From the NCBI GenBank assembly GCA_963931615.1, contig OZ007032.1, positions 682,001-746,000 of the forward strand: DNA of 64,000 bases. The letters are read 5' to 3'. Below the pieces are notes generated by a model. It saw only the letters and a program-made list of their open reading frames with translations, had not been told where the DNA came from and did not search any database. Below, piece after piece: positions 1 to 9,819 of this stretch. The stretch is from Coprenecus sp902388455 (GTDB taxonomy: Bacteria; Bacteroidota; Bacteroidia; Bacteroidales; UBA932). Numbering within the stretch: position 1 is the first letter of the stretch; the number at the start of each line of letters is the position of its first letter. A program made the position numbers and the translations under genes.

Positions 1-715
<715 letters not shown>

Positions 716-925
716 GACGCAGAACAAACAATCAAATACAGCGTTGTCTCTCTCATTTCTTATAGAATATTTCTGGAGACCCGTATCCCTTGGCCTTTGA
801 GATTTCCTTATGGGAGGCCTTAATGCAAGGGTGAGGGAGCGGAGGCGAGGGAGTTTACTTCGGTAAATGACCGAGCAGCCGTCGACTGAACAACGCCGCA
901 GTAAGGCGTTCCAGAAGGAAATATC
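716..925 (+). other. 23S-5S internal transcribed spacer
   Basis: About 210 bp separate the 23S 3' end from 5S, with no tRNA gene. A G-rich segment at about 825-860 is followed by a small hairpin with a TTCG-like loop near 855-872. It probably contributes to rRNA processing stems. Confidence 0.6.
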
Positions 926-1038
926 ATGGTGGTTATAACGGTGTGGCCCAACCTCTTCCCATTCCGAACAGAGAAGTTAAACGCACTCGTGCCGATGGTA
1001 CTGCCCTAACCGGGGTGGGAGAGTAGGTAGCCGCCGCC
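926..1038 (+). rRNA. 5S rRNA
   Basis: The 5S rRNA core is recognisable: CCCATTCCGAACAGAGAAGTT near 958-978, then GCCGATGGTACTGC near 991-1005 and GGGAGAGTAGGT near 1017-1028. The 5' GGTGGT and 3' GCCGCC segments can pair to form helix I. It lies downstream of 23S on the same strand, as expected for the tail of an rRNA operon. Exact ends are uncertain by a few bases. Confidence 0.95.
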
Positions 1039-1044
1039 CCTTAG

Positions 1045-1080
1045 AGCCCTCGGAGGTTGATTCTCCGGGGGCTTTTTTTT
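1045..1080 (+). terminator. Rho-independent terminator of the rRNA operon
   Basis: An 11-bp stem (arms 1045-1055 and 1063-1073, one G-U pair) is followed by a run of eight or more T. It lies directly after 5S. Confidence 0.9.
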
Positions 1081-1809
1081 GTCTTCGGCGGACCTGCCTC
1101 CGTTGCATTGTCCTGGTCTGGGCTCCAAGGGGCGTTTGTCTACCCATCCCCCCGCCCTTCACGTGGGGAAGGGAGCTGGTCGCTGCGCTCCGATGTGGCC
1201 ACAGGTGGGTGTTGCTTCCGGGCTTTTTGTTTCCGTGCGTCAGCGTCCTGTAGTGTTGTCTTTCCTACCGGCGGTATGCCGGTGGGCGGTCGGGCTCCGT
1301 GCCGGTCCGTGCGGCGGTTCCCGGCTTTCCGTCCCCGTACGCCCTGTTTCTGTAACCCATTATGGTCAGTTCGGAACGATATGACTATGTGCTTTCGTTC
1401 GTTTTGAAAACTGACGCGTCCACGGCTACTTCTGCTAAATTGCAGGGTGTTATAGAGTTATAGAGTTATCATGTGCGCACAGTTCTTTTACGTTTTCTTG
1501 CCGGCGCGTAGTGAAATCATAACGGCAGCAAATCCTGTGATCCGGTGCCGTTGTGGGATGCCCGTTTATATGTCCTTATGCCGACGCTCCTTTCCGTGCT
1601 GGAAGTGCCGGGTGAAACGGCATTTCGCCCCCACCTTCTCGAATTCGTTATCAGCGGATCCGCGTCAGAGGTGGCTCTTGGTCCCCCGGCATCGGTTTCC
1701 TGCGGAGAAGGAGCCGACAAATGTGGCTTTTCACCGTCACTTTCTTGGTTGTGGGTGTGCTGACGGGTTTGGAGGCAGTCTGCTGGCGGCTCGTGCTGTT
1801 GTGGCTGCT
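1081..1809. other. Intergenic region without a supported gene
   Basis: About 730 bp lie between the rRNA terminator and the 3' end of the GH89 gene. Open frames here overlap each other, have no recognisable protein content and no promoter. The region holds one copy of a dispersed repeat at about 1125-1190 and a short TATAGAGT direct repeat near 1450-1468. Otherwise I see nothing in it. Confidence 0.6.
1125..1190 (+). repeat. Dispersed intergenic repeat, copy A
   Basis: The core TTTGTCTACCCATCCCCC (1135-1152) recurs exactly, in inverted orientation, at 31847-31864. Flanking sequence is also shared, with a G-rich GGAAGGGAGCTGGTCGC segment at about 1167-1183 corresponding to the reverse complement of 31816-31832. 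Between core and flank is a C-rich/G-rich imperfect hairpin. Both copies are intergenic. Confidence 0.75.
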
Positions 1810-4023
1810 TTACTTCGGGATGGTGGACCAGATACGTATGGCGGTCGGGATGGGAGAAGAGATGGGGTTGGAAGGATAGGTGTTCTTACGCAGGGTCCAG
1901 GGCTCTTCGAGTGAGTAGTAGTCGATGGAGAGGGCAGGGTCGGGACCAGTGGGGTCGGCCAGAAGTCTGTCAAGCCAGGTTTTCCAGCGCAGGTAGTAGA
2001 AGTCGGCAAGGAGGCCGGACCATTCCTTGTGCGCGTAGTCATGCAGCCCGCCGGTGTCGGAGGCTGTGCGGTTGCCCCATGTGGTTATCTGGACGCGGGC
2101 GTTCCATTCGAGCCAGTCTTTCATGGCTTCATCCTTGCCCAGTGCCCTGGCCTGTGCTATCCAGTTGCCTACCATAAATTCTCTCCGCGATGACAGCAGG
2201 CTGTCCTGGAGCAGTATCAGTGTCAGAAAGTTTTCTCCATGAGTGCGCAATGCTGCTGTGTCGCGGCTGGTATATGCCTGTTGGATAGCCTTGTAAGTAA
2301 GCCTGCCTTTTTCTGCGATAGCCTGACGCAGGATATCCACCAGATCGTATTCGAAGTTATCACGTCCGGCAAAATCAGGAGCAGCCTGAACCATGAGGTC
2401 CGCAGCCTCGATTATATCCTGCGGATCGTAGTAGTCCGACATCTCAGACCAGGAAGAAGCCTGGTAGGTGTCCAGGGAAGGACGTGCGCAGAAGATGGAC
2501 TCGTGGGTGCCCTGCTGGGTGGAGGCGGCGGGACATTCGTAGATGGAACCAGCCAGCAGCCTCCAGGCCTGCAGGACCTCCGGAGTGATGCGGCCGTAAC
2601 GGGCGCGGAGATATCCCTGCAGCCATTCGTCCTTGGAAAAATGCTCCGGGCGCCAGGGCAGCTCGCAGAGCAGTTCGTACATCACCGGATTGTTCTCTAT
2701 CCCTTCCATTGTGAGGCCGACGCCCAGCATTGTCCCTGAGAAACGGCTGGAGTCCGCTTTGTAGTATTCGTCTATGACGTGCTGCATTTTACCATGAAGG
2801 CCTACATTGCCTCCGAAGTTGAGCAGCATGCAGTAGAGCCAGTCGTGTCCGTCGAAACCTTCCGGACGGTACCACGAGGAGGAGGGATCTCCCCACTGCG
2901 GCCGGCTTTCGGAGTAAAGGTCGAGGACGAGCATGTCCCCGCGTGGCACGGAGCTGATCATCGCAGGGCGGGGATTGGCACCCCAGGCCTGCACTACCCA
3001 CTTGGCTCCAGGACTGTTGCGCTGCATGGCGGAGTGGATGGCTTTGCCTGCAGCCTCAAGATCGACGCCGGAAGTGCGGCCTCCCTCGTGGAAAGGATCC
3101 ATGCTGTAGAAGCGGGCCTTGCCGAAGAGTTTTTCCGACTCCTCGTAGTAGATATCGGCTATTTTCTGGAAATTCTCGTCTTCCGGCTGCAGGAATGCGG
3201 GACGGTGATATCCCTGCCACAGTCCCGGGTCCGCGACATTCAGCCCCAGGCGCTCCGTTGCGTCGTGCGGCAACATTCCTGAGTATCCGGGCAGGACCGG
3301 CTCGATTCCCAGCTCTGCCATGCGGGAGAGGATTCTCTTCTGCAGTTCAGTATTGCGGGCGTACCATGAGGATGGATTGGGACCGCCCCAGCCTTCGAGA
3401 TTGTTCATCAGCCACCAGGCCTGGAATGCGGGTCCGGCTATGAAGTCCGCGGCATCGGTACCGGAGTATCCGAGGCGGTGCAGGACGTTGAGCCACAGTG
3501 CGTCGGAGCCTACCGCCGCCAGACATAGGTTGATGCCGTGGAGGGCCATCCAGTCCAGTTCTTGCTCCCACCGGGCCCAGTCCCAGAAGGCCATGGAGTA
3601 GGAGAATGTGCAGTAATTGAGATAATAGCGGTATTGCGAGCTGGTGGTACGGCGCTCCGGAACGGGCACAGGGGGCAGTTCTGCCGGAAGTTCTGCCCGC
3701 ATGCAGTTCCAGCTCAGGTGGATGCCGGCATAATATTTAAGGTACCAGTTCAGTCCTGTAGCAGCATTTATCGGGCAGTCGGCGGAGATGATTATACGGT
3801 TGTCGCTGCCCTGTGCCAGTTCAAAATACGATTCAGTGGCAGAGGTGTCAATTTGTATGAAAAAATGCTTCGAAGCACCTGGGCATATCCGCTCGATAAG
3901 ACATTCTACAGATGCCGCTGGAGACAGGCCTGTACGATTTTTAGCAGACAGACCCATTGTGCTTAGGATGCATGCAATTAATGTGGCCGCGGTGACGGAG
4001 AAGATGTATGTGATGTGTTTCAT
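1810..4023 (-). CDS. Alpha-N-acetylglucosaminidase, GH89 family (NAGLU-like)
   Basis: This 737-residue secreted glycosidase belongs to GH89, whose members remove terminal alpha-linked GlcNAc from heparan sulfate or mucin-type glycans. The N-terminus is hydrophobic, with a possible lipobox LIAC at residues 15-18 or ordinary cleavage after LSA near 27. A small N-terminal domain precedes the catalytic barrel, which begins near residue 130 with the family signature FWDWARWEQELDWMALHGIN. E313 in DPFHEGG and E440 in TMEGIENNP correspond to the two catalytic glutamates of the family (E316 and E446 in human NAGLU). A helical C-terminal domain completes the protein, and the length is normal. It lies 11 bp downstream of the EamA gene on the same strand, so the two are probably cotranscribed. 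Substrate is inferred from family only. Confidence 0.93.
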   Translation of the reverse strand: MKHITYIFSVTAATLIACILSTMGLSAKNRTGLSPAASVECLIERICPGASKHFFIQIDTSATESYFELAQGSDNRIIISADCPINAATGLNWYLKYYAGIHLSWNCMRAELPAELPPVPVPERRTTSSQYRYYLNYCTFSYSMAFWDWARWEQELDWMALHGINLCLAAVGSDALWLNVLHRLGYSGTDAADFIAGPAFQAWWLMNNLEGWGGPNPSSWYARNTELQKRILSRMAELGIEPVLPGYSGMLPHDATERLGLNVADPGLWQGYHRPAFLQPEDENFQKIADIYYEESEKLFGKARFYSMDPFHEGGRTSGVDLEAAGKAIHSAMQRNSPGAKWVVQAWGANPRPAMISSVPRGDMLVLDLYSESRPQWGDPSSSWYRPEGFDGHDWLYCMLLNFGGNVGLHGKMQHVIDEYYKADSSRFSGTMLGVGLTMEGIENNPVMYELLCELPWRPEHFSKDEWLQGYLRARYGRITPEVLQAWRLLAGSIYECPAASTQQGTHESIFCARPSLDTYQASSWSEMSDYYDPQDIIEAADLMVQAAPDFAGRDNFEYDLVDILRQAIAEKGRLTYKAIQQAYTSRDTAALRTHGENFLTLILLQDSLLSSRREFMVGNWIAQARALGKDEAMKDWLEWNARVQITTWGNRTASDTGGLHDYAHKEWSGLLADFYYLRWKTWLDRLLADPTGPDPALSIDYYSLEEPWTLRKNTYPSNPISSPIPTAIRIWSTIPK

Positions 4024-4034
4024 GACGTTATGGA

Positions 4035-4979
4035 TTATCGGTTACGCTTTTGTCTGTTATGCACGGTGAGTTTTGGGAACATCTTCCGGAAACGGGTCAT
4101 ATGTAATGTTATGCTGCCTCCTGCGATGACGAGGGTGACAGCCAGGAGAATCATTATGATGCCGACTCCTTCACGGAGTGTCATCCTTTCTCCGAATATT
4201 GTAATTCCGAAAAATATGGCTGTTACAGGTTCAAGTGCTCCAAGAATGGCGGTGGGAGTGGACCCTATGTACTGGATGGCGCTGGTCGTGCACAGAAAAG
4301 AGATGGCTGTCGGAAAGACTGCGAGCGCAATCAGGTTGGCCCACATGTACCAGCGGGACGGTATGGTCAGTTCAGTCCCGGTCAGCAGGCGGATTACGAA
4401 CAGGGACACTCCGAATACCAGTACATAGAAAGTGACGGTAAGAGTAGCAGTATTCTTCAGTGTTGTCTGGTTGATACCTACTATATATATGGCGTACGTG
4501 AGAGCGGATGTCAGGGCCAGGACTGTGCCGGTAATGCTGAGGGTGGCTCCGTCTGTTCCTTTGTACAGCAGGGCTATTCCACCAAGTGCCATCAGCATGC
4601 AGATGCCGGTCTGCAGGGAGATCTTCTCCTTGAACGCGAGGGCCATTATCACTGCTACCATGATAGGGTAGACGAAAAGTATGGTAGACGCTATGCCGGC
4701 TTCCATGAAATTGTAGCTTTGAAAGAGGGTGAGCGAGGATACGGCTACCAGGAGTCCCATGACTATGAGAGTGAGAGTCTCCTTGCGGTTGACCCTGAAG
4801 GAGCGTCCGCGGGCATGAATCATGACGGCCAGGATGGGAATGGCCAGGAGGTATCGGAAAAACAGTACGGATTCGGGGTTCATGCCGTCCTTGTACAGCG
4901 GCAGTGCGAACAGCGGGTTCATGCCGTAAGTGGCGGCGGCGATGGTTCCCAGGATGTAGCCTTTGGTCTTCTGGTTCAT
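4035..4979 (-). CDS. EamA/DMT-family transporter
   Basis: This is a 314-residue inner-membrane protein with about ten hydrophobic segments arranged as two EamA repeats. The first is roughly residues 5-140, starting with KGYILGTIAAATYGMNPLF, and the second roughly 150-290. The second repeat has the family-typical SAIQYIGSTPTAILGALEPVTAIFFG. DMT transporters of this type are exporters or exchangers of small metabolites, and the substrate cannot be read from sequence. It is the first gene of a two-gene unit with the GH89 glycosidase. Its promoter lies back to back with that of the Wzz-like gene. Confidence 0.9.
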   Translation of the reverse strand: MNQKTKGYILGTIAAATYGMNPLFALPLYKDGMNPESVLFFRYLLAIPILAVMIHARGRSFRVNRKETLTLIVMGLLVAVSSLTLFQSYNFMEAGIASTILFVYPIMVAVIMALAFKEKISLQTGICMLMALGGIALLYKGTDGATLSITGTVLALTSALTYAIYIVGINQTTLKNTATLTVTFYVLVFGVSLFVIRLLTGTELTIPSRWYMWANLIALAVFPTAISFLCTTSAIQYIGSTPTAILGALEPVTAIFFGITIFGERMTLREGVGIIMILLAVTLVIAGGSITLHMTRFRKMFPKLTVHNRQKRNR

Positions 4980-4999
4980 ATCTTGTCTCTAGTGCGGCG

Positions 5000-5055
5000 C
5001 AAATGTAGTAAAGTAATTCTATATTTGGATAATAGTAACTGATTTCATATTTTTG
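5000..5055. promoter_or_regulatory. Divergent promoter pair (EamA / Wzz-like gene)
   Basis: Two Bacteroidota-type -7 boxes face away from each other. The minus-strand box TACATTTG (reverse complement at 5000-5007) serves the EamA gene. The plus-strand box TATTTTTG (5048-5055) serves the Wzz-like gene. Confidence 0.7.
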
Positions 5056-5095
5056 CAAATTGTGAGATTAACTAACGAACGATTAAATTATAACT

Positions 5096-6295
5096 ATGTC
5101 AGAACAGCAGAACATTCAGCAGCCTGTCAGCCAGCCGGCAGATGCACAGGAGCAGGAGATTGACCTGATAGCTCTCGTGAAGAGACTGTGGAAGAAGAAA
5201 ATATTCATCATCTACGTGACTGTGGCCTTTATGGTCCTGGGACTTATGGTGGCGCTTTTTTCCAAGAAGGAGTTTACGGCCTCGACAACTTTCGTACCCC
5301 AGACAGGCAAGAGCGGTGTGAGCTCGTCTGTGTCCTCCCTGGCGTCACTGGCAGGTATCAATCTGGGACAGATGGGAGGAGGAGATGCCATGTCCCCGAC
5401 TGTGTATCCTCAGCTGCTGTCCAATGTGGATTATATCAAGGACCTGATGTACACTCCCATCAAGTTCGAGGAGTGGCCGGAGAAGATAACCCTGTTCGAT
5501 TATTTTACCAATGAGGAATACAACAAGCCCACGTTTTTCGGAACCATAAAGAAGTACACGATAGGTCTGCCCGGAGTGATCCTCGGGGCTATCAGGGGAG
5601 ATGAGAGTGAAGAAGATTCCCTTAAGATTGCTGACAGCGGGCTCAACACTCTTTCGGAAGACGAGTACTCGTGCATGAAAGCACTTACTCAGCTGGTATC
5701 CATCACTATAAATGACAAGGACGGCTATGTCGAGCTCTCCGCCCGCATGGGTGAGCCGGTGGCGGCGGCGGAGCTGGCTGAAGCGGCCTTCCATCTGTTG
5801 GAAAAATATGTGACAGAGTATAAGATAGAGAAAGCCAAGTCCACACTTGATTTCGTCAACGCCAGGTTCGATGAGGCCAAGGCAGATTTCGAGGAGAAGC
5901 AGCTGGCCTATGCCCGTTTCAGGGATTCCAACCGGGGTATCACCTCCGCTACTGCACAGATAGCGGAGAGCAGACTGCGTCAGGAGTATGACCTTGCCAA
6001 CACTATCTATACCGAGCTGGCCCGTCAGAGAGTGCAGGTGGAACTCCAGGTAAAGGAGGACACGCCGGTACTTTCCGTCATCAAGCCGATAGTAGTTCCC
6101 GTCGAGAAATCCAAGCCTAAGAGGGCTATCATATTGATTGCGTTTACATTCCTCGGAGGTTGTCTAGGATGTGCGTCAGTGTTCGGACTGGACTTCATCA
6201 AGCATCAGGGCTCAAGCTGGCCGCGCAAATGGAGGACTGAGGAGGAGGAAGAGGCGGAAGCCGGGAGAATGAATAATGGGGAGGTAGTTGCGTAA
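5096..6295 (+). CDS. Wzz-like chain-length determinant / polysaccharide copolymerase
   Basis: This 399-residue inner-membrane protein has the Wzz topology: a short cytoplasmic tail rich in Gln/Glu, a first membrane helix at about 36-55, a large extracytoplasmic domain with coiled-coil at about 230-310, and a second helix at about 338-360 preceded by PVVPVEKSKPKRA, the Pro-rich signature of the family. Wzz proteins set the length of O-antigen or exopolysaccharide chains. It has no C-terminal tyrosine-kinase domain, and no other polysaccharide genes are nearby. The stop codon TAA shares one base with the ATG of ftsY, so the two are translationally coupled. Confidence 0.85.
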   Translation: MSEQQNIQQPVSQPADAQEQEIDLIALVKRLWKKKIFIIYVTVAFMVLGLMVALFSKKEFTASTTFVPQTGKSGVSSSVSSLASLAGINLGQMGGGDAMSPTVYPQLLSNVDYIKDLMYTPIKFEEWPEKITLFDYFTNEEYNKPTFFGTIKKYTIGLPGVILGAIRGDESEEDSLKIADSGLNTLSEDEYSCMKALTQLVSITINDKDGYVELSARMGEPVAAAELAEAAFHLLEKYVTEYKIEKAKSTLDFVNARFDEAKADFEEKQLAYARFRDSNRGITSATAQIAESRLRQEYDLANTIYTELARQRVQVELQVKEDTPVLSVIKPIVVPVEKSKPKRAIILIAFTFLGGCLGCASVFGLDFIKHQGSSWPRKWRTEEEEEAEAGRMNNGEVVA

Positions 6296-7257
6296 TGTCG
6301 TGGTTCAGTAGAAAAAATCGCGACAAGGAGGAAGTCCTTCGCGACAAGGAGTCTCTGGACAGAGGTCTGGAGAAGACCAAAAGAGGATTGTTCGGCAGAC
6401 TCTCCCGTGCGGTGGCGGGCAAGTCCAAAGTGGACGACGATGTCCTGGATGCTATAGAGGATGCTCTCATCGCCTCTGACGTGGGTGTGGATACCACGTT
6501 GAAGATTATCGATATGCTGGAGGAGAGAGTGGCGAGGGACAAGTATATGAATGCCGCGGAGCTGCGCTCCATCCTCAAGGAGGAAATGGCGTCGCTGCTG
6601 GATGTGGAGGGGAAGGAAGATGCTCCGGTATTCGATTTCTCCAAGAAACCTTATGTGATAATGGTCGTAGGTGTCAATGGAGTCGGCAAGACCACTACTA
6701 TCGGCAAGCTTGCTGCCAACCTCAAGGCCTCGGGCAAGAAGGTAATGCTCGGAGCTGCCGATACTTTCCGTGCTGCGGCCGTTGACCAGCTGGTGATATG
6801 GAGCGAGAGGGCGGGGGTGCCCATAGTCAAGCAGAGCATGGGGGCTGACCCTGCGTCCGTGGCCTTTGATACTGTCAAGTCCGCTGTTGCCCAGGATATG
6901 GACGTGGTGCTTATCGATACCGCGGGCCGTCTTCACAACAAGATAAATCTGATGAATGAGCTGACCAAGATCCGCAATGTCATGCGCAAGGTCGTTCCCG
7001 ACGCACCTCATGAGGTGCTCCTGGTTCTGGACGGTTCTACCGGCCAGAACGCATTTGTCCAGGCACGGGAATTTACCAAGGCAACAGATGTCACGGCTCT
7101 TGCAGTGACCAAACTGGACGGAACGGCCAAGGGAGGAGTGGTCCTGGGTATCGCGGATCAGTTCAATATCCCGGTCAAGTTCATAGGAGTGGGTGAGGGC
7201 ATAGAGGATCTTCAGATTTTCGATAAAAAAGCATTTGTAGATTCATTATTTGATTAG
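6295..7257 (+). CDS. ftsY: Signal recognition particle receptor FtsY
   Basis: This 320-residue SRP-GTPase receptor guides ribosomes translating membrane proteins to the translocon or YidC. It has a helical N domain (about 30-105) followed by the G domain: P-loop GVNGVGKTTT at about 126-135, DTAGRLHN (G3) near 213-220 and TKLDGTAKGG near 268-277. The long acidic A domain found in E. coli FtsY is absent, with only about 30 charged residues before the N domain, which is the common short form. It overlaps the preceding gene by one base. A partner SRP protein, Ffh, is not in this window. Confidence 0.97.
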   Translation: MSWFSRKNRDKEEVLRDKESLDRGLEKTKRGLFGRLSRAVAGKSKVDDDVLDAIEDALIASDVGVDTTLKIIDMLEERVARDKYMNAAELRSILKEEMASLLDVEGKEDAPVFDFSKKPYVIMVVGVNGVGKTTTIGKLAANLKASGKKVMLGAADTFRAAAVDQLVIWSERAGVPIVKQSMGADPASVAFDTVKSAVAQDMDVVLIDTAGRLHNKINLMNELTKIRNVMRKVVPDAPHEVLLVLDGSTGQNAFVQAREFTKATDVTALAVTKLDGTAKGGVVLGIADQFNIPVKFIGVGEGIEDLQIFDKKAFVDSLFD

Positions 7258-7280
7258 AAGAGAGTAAATTATAACGATAT

Positions 7281-9746
7281 ATGGACGTTTCATATAATTG
7301 GCTGAAGGAGTATGTCTCTTTCGATCTCTCTCCAGAGAGAGTGGCCCAGATTCTGACATTCATAGGTCTGGAAGTTGAAGAAATCAATATTGTAGAGGAT
7401 ATCCCGGGCGGTCTGGAAGGTGTAGTTGTCGCAGAGGTGGTGGAATGTGCTCCTCATCCCGATTCAGATCATCTCCATATCACCAAAGTACGTGCCTCAC
7501 AGGGCGGGGACCTGCTGCAGGTAGTGTGCGGTGCTCCCAATGTAGCTGCAGGTCAGAAGGTCCTGCTGGCTACTGTGGGTACAAGTCTGCCTGCACCCGA
7601 CGGCACCAGAATTAAAATCAAGAAATCCAAGATCCGCGGGGCCGAGTCTTACGGAATGATCTGTGCCGAGGATGAGTTGGGTATCGGCACATCGCACGAC
7701 GGTATCATGGTTCTGGAACCTGACGCCGTAGTGGGTACACCTGCCAGGGAATACCTTCGCCTGGGTTCCGATACAGTGTTTACTATAGGTCTGACACCCA
7801 ACCGTGTGGACGGAGCCTCACATATAGGAGTCGCCCGCGATCTCTCAGCATGGCTGAAACTCAACGGTCTTGGCGGCGAACTTACCCTTCCGGACGTATC
7901 TTCTTTCCGCGAGGGTGACGGAGAGTCCATACCCATTGAGGTTGTAAGTCATGACGGTGCTCCCCGCTATATGGGCATAACCCTTACCGACATCAAGATA
8001 GCACCCTCTCCCGAGTGGCTGCAGAAGAAACTGCTGGCTGTAGGTCTGAGGCCCATCAACAACGTGGTGGATATCACCAACTTTATCCTCATGGAAATCG
8101 GTCAGCCCCTCCATGCCTTTGATGCCTCGAAGATTACAGGAGGCAAGGTGGTTGTACGCCGTGCAGCCGAAGGTGAGAAGTTCGTCACCCTTGACGGAGT
8201 GGAGCACACCCTGTCCGCACAGGATCTGATGATCTGCAATACCGAGAAGCCTATGTGTATCGCAGGTGTATTCGGAGGCCTGGAATCCGGTATCACTGAC
8301 TCTACCACCACGGTATTCCTGGAGAGTGCGTATTTCAACCCTACGTCTATCCGTAAGACCTCCAAACGCCTGGGCATCAAGACAGACGCCTCGTTCCGCT
8401 ACGAGCGCGGCACTGACCCCGAGATCATACCCTACGCAGCCCGCCGTGCCGCCCTGCTGATGCAGGAACTGGCCGGGGCGAGAGTCGTGGGCTGTGTACG
8501 CGAGGACTATCCCGAGCAGCTTGAGCGCAAGCGGGTGCAGCTGGATTTCGGCAGGATGGAGGCACTGATGGGCAAGAAGATAGGTGCTGAGACCATTCTC
8601 AAGATACTGCGTTTTATGGACTTCGGCATCCTCTCCTCCGATGACCGCGGAGCCGAGGTGACCGTACCTACCTACAAGGTGGACGTATACCGGGAGTGCG
8701 ACGTAGTGGAGGAGGTGCTCAGGATCTACGGCTATGACAATATCGAGCTTCCGGACAGGATTGTCTCATCATACGACAATACCCCTAACCCTGACCCCGA
8801 GACAGTCCGTGTAAAAGCCTGTGACCTGCTGGCCGCCAACGGTTTCATGGAGTGCATGAACAATTCCCTGACCAAGGCCGACTACTATACCGGGCTCAGG
8901 ACATATCCCAAGGCCAACCTTCCGATGGTCATCAACCCGCTCAGCTCGGATCTCAATGCCATGCGCCAGACACTGCTTTTCAGCGGTCTGGAAGTGGTAG
9001 CCTACAATCTGAACCGTCAGGCCGGAGACCTGAAGCTCTTCGAGATGGGCAATGTATACAGCTATGAGCCAAAGGGAGAGAATGATCCTGTAAACAACCT
9101 GGCCTCCTACAGCGAGCAGATGCATCTGTCCATGTTCGTCGTAGGCAAGGGTACCCAGTACTGGAGGAATACCACGGGTGCAGGACATTTCTTCACCCTC
9201 AAGGGATATGTGGAACTGCTGCTCAAGCGCCTGGGGGTGAATCTCTATAATCTGGAGTGCGCACCTGCACCTGCAGACCTCTTCTCCGAAGGCCTCATGT
9301 ATACGGTGCCCGCTTCCGGCAAGACACTGGTCATGCTGGGTACGGTTTCCCAGGCCCGTCTGAGACAGATGGACATCAAGCAGCCAGTGTTTGCGGCAGA
9401 GATCAACTGGAGCCTGCTCGTAAAGCATTACCTCAAGGAGAAGGTGCAGTACCGTGAACTGCCGCAGTACCCTGAAGTCCGCCGTGACCTGGCTCTGCTG
9501 CTGGACGAGAACGTCTCGTTCGCGGATATCCGCAAGGCGGCTCTGGCTGTCGAGAAAAAGCTCCTGCGCAAGGTTGTCCTCTTCGATGTATACCGCGGGG
9601 ACAAGATACCTGCCGGCAAGAAGCAGTACGCTGTCAGCCTGACCTTCCAGGACTACGAGAAGACACTTACAGACAAGTATGTAGAGCAGATGGTCAGCCG
9701 CATACTCGGAGCACTGTCGCATCAGTTCGGAGCAGTGCTGAGGTAG
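7281..9746 (+). CDS. pheT: Phenylalanine-tRNA ligase beta subunit
   Basis: At 821 residues this has normal length for the bacterial beta subunit of PheRS, which with PheS charges tRNA-Phe. Visible domains are the N-terminal MDVSYNWLKEYVSFDLSPE, an OB-fold tRNA-binding domain at about 40-155, the B3/4 editing domain at about 210-390, the B5 domain at about 405-475, a catalytic-like core, and a C-terminal ferredoxin-like anticodon-binding domain from about 725 (YPEVRRDLALLLDENVSFADI). pheS is not adjacent, as is usual in many Bacteroidales. It is followed by a strong bidirectional terminator. Confidence 0.97.
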   Translation: MDVSYNWLKEYVSFDLSPERVAQILTFIGLEVEEINIVEDIPGGLEGVVVAEVVECAPHPDSDHLHITKVRASQGGDLLQVVCGAPNVAAGQKVLLATVGTSLPAPDGTRIKIKKSKIRGAESYGMICAEDELGIGTSHDGIMVLEPDAVVGTPAREYLRLGSDTVFTIGLTPNRVDGASHIGVARDLSAWLKLNGLGGELTLPDVSSFREGDGESIPIEVVSHDGAPRYMGITLTDIKIAPSPEWLQKKLLAVGLRPINNVVDITNFILMEIGQPLHAFDASKITGGKVVVRRAAEGEKFVTLDGVEHTLSAQDLMICNTEKPMCIAGVFGGLESGITDSTTTVFLESAYFNPTSIRKTSKRLGIKTDASFRYERGTDPEIIPYAARRAALLMQELAGARVVGCVREDYPEQLERKRVQLDFGRMEALMGKKIGAETILKILRFMDFGILSSDDRGAEVTVPTYKVDVYRECDVVEEVLRIYGYDNIELPDRIVSSYDNTPNPDPETVRVKACDLLAANGFMECMNNSLTKADYYTGLRTYPKANLPMVINPLSSDLNAMRQTLLFSGLEVVAYNLNRQAGDLKLFEMGNVYSYEPKGENDPVNNLASYSEQMHLSMFVVGKGTQYWRNTTGAGHFFTLKGYVELLLKRLGVNLYNLECAPAPADLFSEGLMYTVPASGKTLVMLGTVSQARLRQMDIKQPVFAAEINWSLLVKHYLKEKVQYRELPQYPEVRRDLALLLDENVSFADIRKAALAVEKKLLRKVVLFDVYRGDKIPAGKKQYAVSLTFQDYEKTLTDKYVEQMVSRILGALSHQFGAVLR

Positions 9747-9764
9747 AAGTGACTAAAGTGCAAC

Positions 9765-9804
9765 AAAAAAGTGGCGGGGCCCGGAAGCTCCGCCACTTTT
9801 TTAT
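9765..9804. terminator. Bidirectional terminator between pheT and the convergent OMP gene
   Basis: A 10-bp stem (9771-9780 with 9787-9796, one G-U pair) is flanked by A-run on the left and T-run on the right. It can act for both converging transcripts. Confidence 0.85.
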
Positions 9805-9819
9805 ATACAGCCGTACCTT

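Noticed and set aside
977..1162. Minus-strand open frame over 5S rRNA and its terminator
   Set aside because: It overlaps an RNA gene and a terminator hairpin; composition is basic and low in hydrophobic residues.
1057..1914. Several plus-strand open frames between 5S and the GH89 gene
   Set aside because: They overlap each other, contain the dispersed repeat, and have no start signals or recognisable content.
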